From JADKIH01 sp964486655 (lineage in GTDB: Bacteria; Bacteroidota; Bacteroidia; AKYH767-A; 2013-40CM-41-45): DNA of 6,893 bases. Under the pieces are notes generated by a model. That model did no database searches. It was not told the DNA's origin and worked only from the letters and a program-made list of their open reading frames with translations. A program made the translations under genes and the position numbers. Position 1 is the stretch's first letter; each line of letters begins with the position of its first letter. Below, piece by piece: positions 1 to 5,906 of the stretch. The stretch spans positions 1 to 6,893 of the forward strand of contig CAZAON010000269.1 of NCBI GenBank assembly GCA_964486655.1. The letters are read 5' to 3'.

Positions 1-17
1 AGCAAAAGAAATAGTAG

Positions 18-25
18 TAATTTTG
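18..25 (+). promoter_or_regulatory. Candidate -7 promoter element for the serine-hydrolase-like gene
   Basis: The octamer TAATTTTG matches the Bacteroidota -7 consensus TAnnTTTG at every fixed position. It would place the transcription start near position 32 and give a leader of about 40 bases before the ATG at 73. The partner -33 element (TTG or TTTG, about 17-23 bases upstream) would fall outside the left edge, so only half of the promoter can be judged. An 8-base AT-rich match can arise by chance. Confidence 0.35.
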
Positions 26-72
26 AGTGGTGTTATTATAACTTTCAAAAGGATAAACAATCGCTCAAAATC

Positions 73-1299
73 ATGAAAACTGCTAACCTGAAAATCTATT
101 TCCTGATTTCAATTTTCTTTTTTCGATTAGCTTTTTCGTTCGGGCAGGATCCTGTAAAAACACTGGCTGATAATCTTGCTAACAGTTATCTGAAAGAAAA
201 TCATAATACCGGAAGCATGGTGATCGGTCTATATGATAATGGTACGGAAAGAATTTATTATTATGGTGAAACTGAAAAGGGGAATAATCAAAAACCCGAC
301 AGTAACAGCCTTTATGAAATTGGAAATATCTCTGAAACATTTACTTCAATTTTATTCGCAGACCGGACATGGAAAGGTGTTATGCATATCGATGATAAAT
401 TGCAGGATTATCTCCCCATAGATGTACCTGCTATCGTTTATCAGCCTGTAGTTTGCAGGCCGGTTGAACAAAAGGAAGCGCCCGATTACGGTAATAGGGA
501 AGGCAAGTTCGGTGTGGTTTTCACGCCTTATGTCTGCACCCCTGACACAACTTATAAAGCACAGCCAATCATTCTTTGTTATCTCGCATCCCATACAAGC
601 GGATTGCCCGATTTCCCTGATAATCTCCATTCGAAAAATAAATCTAATCCCTATTCAAATTACAATACGGAAAACCTGTATGAGTTTCTTCGGAAGTTTC
701 AATTGGAAAATCAAATAGGTTTTGATTATAAATATTCGCATTTGGGAATCGCGATATTAGGAAAAACCGTTTCACTTAAAATGAAAATGCCATTCGAACA
801 GGCTTTGAAAGAATTTATTCTCGACAGCCTGAAAATGAATGATACCCGTATTTCATGGAACGATCAGGAATTAAAAAGAAGAGTTAGCGGTTATAATCAA
901 AAAGGAATAAAGGCCGAATACTGGTCAGCCGATGTTTTTGCCCCGGTTATTGGATTACATTCCTCCCCTTCTGACATGATGAAGTTTCTGCAGTCGAATA
1001 TTTCGATAAAGAAAAACTATTATGTCGACCTTCTTGATTACACACATAATCCGCGTATCAAACCCGGTAAATTATTGGACGACGATATTGAAATTGCACT
1101 CGGTTGGAAAATTAGCACATTGAAAAGCAGCGAAAATAAAATTGTTTGGCAGGATGGAACAACAGGCGGATTTGCTTCATTCATTGGTTTCGATGAGACC
1201 ACACACAAAGGAGCATTTATTCTCTCTTCGACATCAAAAAAAGTTGAAGGAATGGGGAAGCAAATATTAGAGTTGATGGAAAGAGAGAAACTTAAATAG
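73..1299 (+). CDS. Exported class C beta-lactamase-like (PF00144) protein, apparently catalytically dead
   Basis: This 408-residue protein has an N-terminal signal peptide (hydrophobic about 7-22, probable cleavage near Gly24/Gln25), so it is exported to the periplasm or beyond. The family layout is clear: YEIGN-ISETFT at 81-91, a DDKLQDYLP stretch at 107-115, HTSGLP at 174-179, YSHLG at 221-225, and WQDGTTGGF at 359-367. In active relatives (class C beta-lactamases, DD-peptidases, esterases) the first motif is GSxSK, giving the SxxK nucleophile and lysine; here the same places are Asn85 and Glu88. YxN becomes Tyr-Ser-His (221-223), and the HxG/KTG equivalent becomes Gln360-Asp-Gly. Residues about 118-165 form an extra segment between YLP and HTSGLP, with Cys128 and Cys155; Cys169 follows just after. 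The frame is intact and length is normal, so this is not a decayed gene. Its stop lies one base from the stop of the convergent gene. Family membership is solid; loss of activity is inferred from motifs; the actual role is unknown. Confidence 0.9.
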   Translation: MKTANLKIYFLISIFFFRLAFSFGQDPVKTLADNLANSYLKENHNTGSMVIGLYDNGTERIYYYGETEKGNNQKPDSNSLYEIGNISETFTSILFADRTWKGVMHIDDKLQDYLPIDVPAIVYQPVVCRPVEQKEAPDYGNREGKFGVVFTPYVCTPDTTYKAQPIILCYLASHTSGLPDFPDNLHSKNKSNPYSNYNTENLYEFLRKFQLENQIGFDYKYSHLGIAILGKTVSLKMKMPFEQALKEFILDSLKMNDTRISWNDQELKRRVSGYNQKGIKAEYWSADVFAPVIGLHSSPSDMMKFLQSNISIKKNYYVDLLDYTHNPRIKPGKLLDDDIEIALGWKISTLKSSENKIVWQDGTTGGFASFIGFDETTHKGAFILSSTSKKVEGMGKQILELMEREKLK

Positions 1300-1300
1300 T

Positions 1301-2317
1301 TCAGGAATTTTGATATTTCTTGAATCCATTAAAAGTTATATTCGAAATCCGCGCTATTATCTCCGAAAGCTCACTTAACGAAGTTCCCTTAGTCATAACA
1401 CCAAGCATGTACGGATTGCCTTCATAAAATACAATTCCGAATTCATGCATCTGCGCTTTATTTCCTATAATACGTTCGCCGAATTTATGAGAGACTTTAA
1501 TATTTGGATCTACTCCGGCACAAATTCCATCTTTAAATTGACTTTGTGAAAGGAGTTTTAAAGCGAAATCAGAATGCTCGGGATTCAAAAAGGAAGCATT
1601 GTATAATACCCTGAAGAATTTTGAAAAATCAATAGCGGTAATAAAATATTCTCCTGCAGTTGGTGGCGGAGGAAGATCCAGGTCATTAAAAATCTGATTG
1701 TAAATTCCTGTATTCATATTCTGACTCAACAAAAGTGTAGCGTCATTATCAGAATACTGGATCATATATAACATTAATTCTTTAACAGTATAATATTGAT
1801 TTTCGGCTAAAGTGAAATTTTGTATATTCTGTTTGTTGCCTTCAGTAAAGTGTTTACCGAAATATAATTTTTTATTCAGCACGCCGGTATTGTATTCAGC
1901 TTCCTTTAAATAAGTAAGAATATAAATGATCTTACTCATACTGGCCGGATTATAGGTTTCGTTAGGATTAATACAAAACCATTCTCCGTTATTCATTTTC
2001 CGGAAATAGACAGTAACTTCCTCGACACGTTGCGTGCTCTTTAATTCGGTAATATATGATTCAAGTTCGCCCCGTAATTCATGCATTTTATTGCTCTCGG
2101 CCATCAGATTTGCCATTAATAAAGGCTGAACAAACTCGTAACGCTTAACGCGTATTTGTTCCATATTAGTCAGGCAATCGACTGCCGAAACGGTATCTTT
2201 TGTTTCCGGCTTACTTTTATGCAGAGCGAATTTTGGTATAGCATAAGTTGCTAAAAACACCAATACACAGGCAATAACAGTTGTAAGTAAGGAGACTTTA
2301 ACTTTCATAATAATCAT
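1301..2317 (-). CDS. Membrane-anchored class A beta-lactamase-like serine hydrolase (PF13354 type)
   Basis: This 338-residue protein keeps the penicillin-recognising serine hydrolase motifs in class A order: Ser126-Met-Ser-Lys129 (SxxK), Ser189-Asp-Asn191 (SDN), and Lys278-Phe-Gly280 in place of KTG. The N-terminus has a hydrophobic segment (about 8-27) after basic residues, best read as a signal anchor. A lipobox-like Val-Ile-Ala-Cys17 lies inside it, but hydrophobic residues continue after the Cys, so lipoprotein processing is doubtful. Residues about 50-100 are charged and probably helical, spacing the domain from the membrane. I see no clear omega-loop Glu166 equivalent; the corresponding stretch (about 214-240) is proline-rich and then helical. 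A true beta-lactamase is therefore less likely than a peptidase, transpeptidase or other acyl-serine enzyme acting in the envelope. The start could also be Met4 (2308). It is convergent with the class C-like gene and divergent from the lipoprotein gene. Confidence 0.9.
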   Translation of the reverse strand: MIIMKVKVSLLTTVIACVLVFLATYAIPKFALHKSKPETKDTVSAVDCLTNMEQIRVKRYEFVQPLLMANLMAESNKMHELRGELESYITELKSTQRVEEVTVYFRKMNNGEWFCINPNETYNPASMSKIIYILTYLKEAEYNTGVLNKKLYFGKHFTEGNKQNIQNFTLAENQYYTVKELMLYMIQYSDNDATLLLSQNMNTGIYNQIFNDLDLPPPPTAGEYFITAIDFSKFFRVLYNASFLNPEHSDFALKLLSQSQFKDGICAGVDPNIKVSHKFGERIIGNKAQMHEFGIVFYEGNPYMLGVMTKGTSLSELSEIIARISNITFNGFKKYQNS

Positions 2318-2397
2318 TAAATGATCAGGATTTAGGGGGATCCGATTCGTAAAACTTAGGAAATATTATGACATTTCGCAGATGTCCAATATTGCCA

Positions 2398-2428
2398 CTA
2401 AACTAATTAATTGCTTCGATTTATTCAA
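2398..2428 (-). promoter_or_regulatory. Candidate promoter for the class A-like hydrolase gene
   Basis: Read on the minus strand, TTG (2428-2426) is followed after 20 bases by TAGTTTAG (2405-2398). The latter matches TAnnTTTG except at the seventh base. Spacing fits the Bacteroidota -33/-7 architecture and predicts a leader of about 75 bases before the ATG at 2317. The call rests on consensus matching in AT-rich sequence only. Confidence 0.35.
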
Positions 2429-2802
2429 CTATTATTTAAAAATATAAACGTAAAAAACCGCTTTTTAGTTGGGTCAATCAAAAGATAATATATGCAATAG
2501 GGTCATTTTGAGGGAATTTACAACATGTTTACATGGGAGGAGGGTATTTCGATCTGTTTTTCCGGATTTAGAGGTTCCTTTTAATTACATACGGATTAAA
2601 TATATTATATCGTTCTCTATTGATAATAAGAAAGAGGACCGATTCTTAACGGAGGTATAATCCGCATCACGGTTACTTGTGAGAATTTTTCGGAAACCCG
2701 AATACTTTTATGTCAGGTGTGATTGCTATAAAAGATAATAATATTAAGACAAATCAGGTTTATTATAATTTGTCCTGATGAAATTAGTACTTCTATTAAA
2801 CA

Positions 2803-2833
2803 TTGCCTTAAATTGTTGTTCTCCATAATATTG
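2803..2833 (+). promoter_or_regulatory. Candidate promoter for the coiled-coil lipoprotein gene
   Basis: TTG at 2803-2805 is followed after 20 bases by TAATATTG at 2826-2833, which differs from TAnnTTTG at one fixed position. The predicted transcript would start near 2840 and carry a leader of about 85-90 bases that includes the T8, (CTTT)4 and A9 tracts. The spacing equals that of the candidate promoter for the divergent gene. The call rests on consensus matching only. Confidence 0.35.
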
Positions 2834-2892
2834 AAGACCTTTTTTTTACAATTATGTTAATAATTTTCATTAATCCTCATTTACGCTCCTAT

Positions 2893-2908
2893 CTTTCTTT
2901 CTTTCTTT
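2893..2908 (+). repeat. (CTTT)4 tetranucleotide tract in the lipoprotein leader
   Basis: Four perfect CTTT units run directly up to position 2908, followed by an imperfect GTTTC. The tract ends 19 bases before the ATG at 2928, and an A9 run (2916-2924) fills most of the gap. It lies in the predicted 5' untranslated leader, so unit gain or loss would change leader length and structure, not reading frame. Four units is short for a hypermutable tract. Confidence 0.9.
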
Positions 2909-2927
2909 GTTTCAGAAAAAAAAACAT

Positions 2928-3788
2928 ATGAAAAAATTAATGCTTGCCGCTGCAATCGCGGTAACAATTACTGCATGTGATAACAGACAGGCAGAAATCG
3001 ATCAGGCTAATCGTCAGAAAGATTCTTTAGCCTCGATTATTAACGAACGTGATTCTTCTTTGAATGAGTTCCTGACTGCATTTAACGACATTGAGGAAAA
3101 TCTCGATTCAATTGCAAGAAAACAAAACGCTATCGATGTTAATATTGATAAGCAGGGTGAATTGCAAAAATCATCTAAAGACCGTATCAATGATAACATC
3201 GCTGCAATCAACCAGATGATGAATGAAAATCGTCAGAAGATTGCCGAATTGAACCGTAAACTGAAGAATGCCGGAGCAAAATCTGCTCATCTGGAAAAAA
3301 TGATTCAGACATTAAATGAGCAACTTTCCCAGAAGGACAGAGAATTGACAGCATTAAATGAGCGTCTGAACGGATTAAACGAGCAGGTTGCAAAACTGCA
3401 AACTTCCGTTGATACTCTTACAACAGCGAACATGGCTCAGCATAAAGTTATCGATGAGCAAACTACAAGTCTGCATACTGCTTATTATGTGGTAGGCAAA
3501 TCAAAAGAGCTTCAGGAGAAAAAGGTAATCGACAGAACAGGTGGTTTACTTGGTATCGGTAAATCTTCTCGTTTAGCTTCAACTTTTGATAACAGCAACT
3601 TTACACGTATCGATTATGTACAAACAAGTACAATTCCGATCGACAGTAAAGGTGCCAAAATCATCACTACTCACCCTTCAGATTCTTATACTTTAAACAA
3701 GGAAAAAGACAAGGTTGTGAGCCTTAATATTACAAACGCCGAGAGATTCTGGAGCGCTTCAAAATATCTGGTCGTAGTTAAAGAATAA
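2928..3788 (+). CDS. Coiled-coil lipoprotein, Cbp1-type adhesin-like
   Basis: The 286-residue product starts with a lipoprotein signal (hydrophobic 4-16, lipobox Ile14-Thr-Ala-Cys17), so Cys17 is the expected lipidated residue. The ATG at 2928 is chosen because it gives a canonical signal; an in-frame TTG at 2907 would put a charged extension inside the CTTT tract. Residues about 20-180 are Leu/Ile/Glu/Lys/Gln/Asn-rich heptad-like helix, almost certainly a long coiled coil. A compact C-terminal domain follows (about 183-286), with AYYVVGKSKELQ near 185-196, GGLLGIGKS at 205-213 and a terminal FWSASKYLVVV segment. From memory this layout matches the Bacteroides Cbp1 family of collagen-binding glycoprotein adhesins; I could not run a search. 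Three matches to the Bacteroidota O-glycosylation motif D-S/T-[AILMTV] occur at 32, 60 and 162. No obvious surface-export signal follows Cys17. The gene has its own strong terminator, so it is probably monocistronic. Confidence 0.9.
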   Translation: MKKLMLAAAIAVTITACDNRQAEIDQANRQKDSLASIINERDSSLNEFLTAFNDIEENLDSIARKQNAIDVNIDKQGELQKSSKDRINDNIAAINQMMNENRQKIAELNRKLKNAGAKSAHLEKMIQTLNEQLSQKDRELTALNERLNGLNEQVAKLQTSVDTLTTANMAQHKVIDEQTTSLHTAYYVVGKSKELQEKKVIDRTGGLLGIGKSSRLASTFDNSNFTRIDYVQTSTIPIDSKGAKIITTHPSDSYTLNKEKDKVVSLNITNAERFWSASKYLVVVKE

Positions 3789-3807
3789 TAGCTTTTATTG
3801 CATTTAT

Positions 3808-3843
3808 AAGAGGTTTCTTCGAAAGGGGAAACCTCTTTTTTTT
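3808..3843 (+). terminator. Intrinsic terminator after the lipoprotein gene
   Basis: A perfect 10-base-pair stem pairs AAGAGGTTTC (3808-3817) with GAAACCTCTT (3828-3837) around a 10-base loop, followed by an uninterrupted T run through 3843. It starts 19 bases after the stop codon of the lipoprotein gene. This is a textbook rho-independent terminator and separates that gene from the secreted-protein genes downstream. On the minus strand the stem would not be followed by a T tract of similar quality. Confidence 0.92.
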
Positions 3844-3955
3844 AGCCTCAAAATGGTTGAAATTTCATATAGAAAGGGCTTTTGAAAGCCAGTCTTGAAT
3901 AGGGCTATGGAAGTTTCAGTCAAAGTTTTAAATTGCGGTTCAATTACCAGACAAG

Positions 3956-5800
3956 ATGCAGTTTATTACCCGAATTACCCTGTTTTTCCTCCTAATTCAG
4001 CCGTTTTACACGAATGCTCAAAGATCATTCATCCGGCATTATGGAACCAGTGATAGTGAATATGGTACAGCCCTGACCCTGACAGGCGGTTCAGGTGTTT
4101 TAATGGGCCATACCGTGTCCGATAACGGCAAAGTATATTTCGGTCTGACAAAGACCGACCCCAACGGTCAGTTGGTCTGGTCTCACAATTACATGAATCG
4201 TAACATTAATGTCATCAGGGCGATAAAAAATCTTTCAGCCGGATTTATTGTGCTTGGAAGTTCATCCAACACCGGAATCGATAGCTTTAGAATTGAATTA
4301 ATGCACGTAAATTCAAATGGCAATATTGTTTGGGCAAAGGAGTTTAGCACCGGCAATAGTGATCTGGCTACGGGTTTATCTATTTATAACAATGAGATCA
4401 TATTAACCGGCATTGCAGAATATAATGTGTCTCCAAAGCTGCTTTGGATGAAAACTGATGTAAACGGAAATCTGTTAGACTCGAAAATCTGGTCGGCTCC
4501 AACCGGAATATCACCAATGAGTCTGGCTACGAATTCCGGCGGAAAGACAGGAATTGTTTGTCAGTCAAATAGCTTTGGTATTGGCACTCCCGCTTCTTTA
4601 AATGTAATTGCCATCCAGCTTGATGCTAATGGAAATATTGACTGGTCTAAATCATTAGGTACATTGAATGATGACGAGGCAAATTCGATTACATCTGACA
4701 ATGCTGATTGGTTGATTACCGGAAGATCATATTTCTTAAGCACCGAATGGGACATGTCATTCTATAAAGTCAATGCTTCGGGAAATTTAGATTGGGGAAA
4801 TTATTATAATGCCGGAACAGGTGATGGCGAAGCCGGAAGATCAGTTATCACAAACAGCAATCAGTATTTAATTGCCGGCGACGCAGGAACTTTTTCGGAG
4901 AGAAATATGAATCTTACTTCACTTAACAATACAGGCGATGTTAACTGGAGCATGGAATATCCAATTTCTGTTTTGTATACGAATTACCCGTACGAAGTCA
5001 TTGCCCTTTCAAACGACAGCGGATATTTAATGACAGGAGATCTGCGCCCTTCGACAGCTTCTCGTGATGCCGCTTTGATACGTACAGATTTCGCGGGTTC
5101 GGCCGGATGCTTTACAACAAATGTGGCCATGAATAAACTCAATGTAACAATCGAGGATATTTCGGTTTCACTTATTCCTGTAACATTTACTCTAACTGAT
5201 TCGGCCAAAACCTGGCAGGAGATGAATATTGTTGTGGCAGAAACAAAAATTTGTGCAGCGCCTGATGCCGACTTCAGTTTTGAAAAAGATACAACAGCTT
5301 GTCCCGATTACTGTTTTACATTTACCGATGAAAGTGTAAATGCGACGACATGGGACTGGACCTTTACAAATGCCACTCCATCTACATATAGCGGCCAAAA
5401 CCCGCCATTGGTTTGTTTTGATACAACGGGAACTTTCCAGGTAAAATTAATTGTGAGCGACGGTGTTTTAATTGACAGTATAAAAAAGGATGTTGTCATT
5501 ACCGATTACTGCAATAAAAAAGACAGTGATATTGTAATTCCGAATGTAATTACACCTAACGGAGACTATAGAAACGATCAGTTTGAGATCAAAAATCTCC
5601 CCGACAATTTTAAATTAGTGATTTATAACAGATGGGGAAATGAAATATTCGTATCGACAGATAAAACCAAGATGTGGCCCGAAAAACCCGGAACAGATAA
5701 AGTAACCGAAGGTGTCTATTTTTATGTATTACAGGTTTTAGAGCCGGATAAAAAGCAGGAGTTCCGCGGAAATTTTTCTGTATTGAACGGAATTAATTAA
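3956..5800 (+). CDS. Secreted beta-propeller/PKD protein with T9SS type B sorting domain
   Basis: This 614-residue protein has a Sec signal peptide (hydrophobic about 8-16, probable cleavage Ala21/Gln22). Residues about 25-390 contain a motif like DxNGNIxW repeated with Trp at 75, 126, 179, 230, 280 and 331, plus a degenerate seventh copy near 378-384; the 50-53 residue period suggests a seven-bladed beta-propeller. Residues about 436-516 resemble a PKD domain (TWDW at 465-468, TTGTFQVKL at 490-498). Residues about 527-614 are a CHU_C/gliding-motility type B C-terminal domain: NVITPNGD at 530-537, then an IYNRWGNEIF core and a late GVYFYVL strand. That domain directs outer-membrane translocation by T9SS, so the protein is cell-surface or released. 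Six of seven Cys fall after residue 384 (385, 433, 449, 453, 487, 519), suggesting disulfides in the C-terminal half. No catalytic motif was found; binding or adhesion is only a guess. The ATG at 3956 gives the signal peptide; no strong ribosome-binding site precedes it. Confidence 0.95.
   Translation: MQFITRITLFFLLIQPFYTNAQRSFIRHYGTSDSEYGTALTLTGGSGVLMGHTVSDNGKVYFGLTKTDPNGQLVWSHNYMNRNINVIRAIKNLSAGFIVLGSSSNTGIDSFRIELMHVNSNGNIVWAKEFSTGNSDLATGLSIYNNEIILTGIAEYNVSPKLLWMKTDVNGNLLDSKIWSAPTGISPMSLATNSGGKTGIVCQSNSFGIGTPASLNVIAIQLDANGNIDWSKSLGTLNDDEANSITSDNADWLITGRSYFLSTEWDMSFYKVNASGNLDWGNYYNAGTGDGEAGRSVITNSNQYLIAGDAGTFSERNMNLTSLNNTGDVNWSMEYPISVLYTNYPYEVIALSNDSGYLMTGDLRPSTASRDAALIRTDFAGSAGCFTTNVAMNKLNVTIEDISVSLIPVTFTLTDSAKTWQEMNIVVAETKICAAPDADFSFEKDTTACPDYCFTFTDESVNATTWDWTFTNATPSTYSGQNPPLVCFDTTGTFQVKLIVSDGVLIDSIKKDVVITDYCNKKDSDIVIPNVITPNGDYRNDQFEIKNLPDNFKLVIYNRWGNEIFVSTDKTKMWPEKPGTDKVTEGVYFYVLQVLEPDKKQEFRGNFSVLNGIN
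4157..5113 (+). repeat. Seven diverged propeller-type protein repeats of about 51 residues
   Basis: Within the secreted protein, copies of (D/N)xxG(N/Q/D)(I/L/V)xW start at residues 68, 119, 168, 223, 273, 324 and, degenerate, 378. Trp-to-Trp distances are 51, 53, 51, 50 and 51. The third copy has its Trp displaced (GNLLDSKIW), and the last lacks Trp and ends in Cys385. Nucleotide identity between copies is low, so this is an old protein-level repeat, not recent tandem duplication. Seven units of this size fit one closed beta-propeller; no structure was computed. Confidence 0.75.
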
Positions 5801-5805
5801 ATTTG
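5777..5805 (+). promoter_or_regulatory. Candidate promoter for the LamG-domain gene
   Basis: TAAATTTG at 5798-5805 matches TAnnTTTG exactly and overlaps the stop codon of the preceding gene. The best -33 candidate is TCTG (5777-5780), one mismatch from TTTG, at 17-base spacing; a perfect TTG at 5783-5785 is too close. The predicted leader is about 95 bases. If functional, the LamG gene can be transcribed independently of its upstream neighbour; no terminator with a T run is seen in the 106-base gap, so read-through is also possible. Confidence 0.35.
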
Positions 5806-5906
5806 ATAGAGAACATTACTCCGTACTCAATTTAAGAATCACAAAATCTGCAGAGTAATATTAATCTTGAATATAAAGTCCCCCTTATCTGAAAATATCA
5901 ACAGCC

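Larger units (their letters stand above)
2318..2927. other. Long AT-rich intergenic region between divergent genes
   Basis: About 600 bases separate the starts of the leftward hydrolase gene and the rightward lipoprotein gene. I find no convincing protein in it: the longest open frame (2469-2660) starts at TTG, is rich in isolated basic and hydrophobic residues without a recognisable motif, and has no leader signal. The region contains a candidate promoter for each flanking gene, a T8 run (2840-2847), the (CTTT)4 tract and an A9 run (2916-2924). A GGAGG (2651-2655) is not followed by a usable start codon. No tRNA or known riboswitch could be recognised by eye. An unrecognised small RNA cannot be excluded. 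Confidence 0.6.

Noticed and set aside
352..630. Minus-strand open frame inside the class C-like gene
   Set aside because: It lies wholly opposite a well-supported coding region and shows no motif or start signal of its own.
1301..2317. Reading the class A-like gene as an antibiotic-resistance beta-lactamase
   Set aside because: SxxK and SDN are present, but there is no clear Glu166 omega-loop equivalent and KTG is KFG; family membership alone does not support resistance.
2313..2325. Palindrome ATCATT-A-AATGAT over the class A-like start codon
   Set aside because: AT-rich 6-base arms overlapping a start codon are expected by chance; no second copy was seen.
2469..2660. 63-codon open frame starting at TTG in the intergenic region
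   Set aside because: It has a non-ATG start, no recognisable domain or signal, no plausible leader, and lies in AT-rich sequence; most likely a chance frame.
2689..2702. Hairpin TTCGG-AAAC-CCGAA in the intergenic region
   Set aside because: A 5-base stem without a clean T run on either strand and with no gene ending nearby.
2907..2930. Upstream TTG start for the lipoprotein gene
   Set aside because: It would begin inside the CTTT tract and add a charged MFQKKKH prefix; the ATG at 2928 gives a canonical lipoprotein signal.
3877..3890. Small hairpin GGCTT-TTGA-AAGCC between the terminator and the propeller gene
   Set aside because: Only 5 base pairs and no T tract; too weak to assign a role beside the strong terminator upstream.
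5815..5859. Inverted repeat ATTACTC / GAGTAAT after the propeller gene
   Set aside because: The arms are only 7 bases, the loop is 31 bases and no T run follows, so it is not a convincing terminator.
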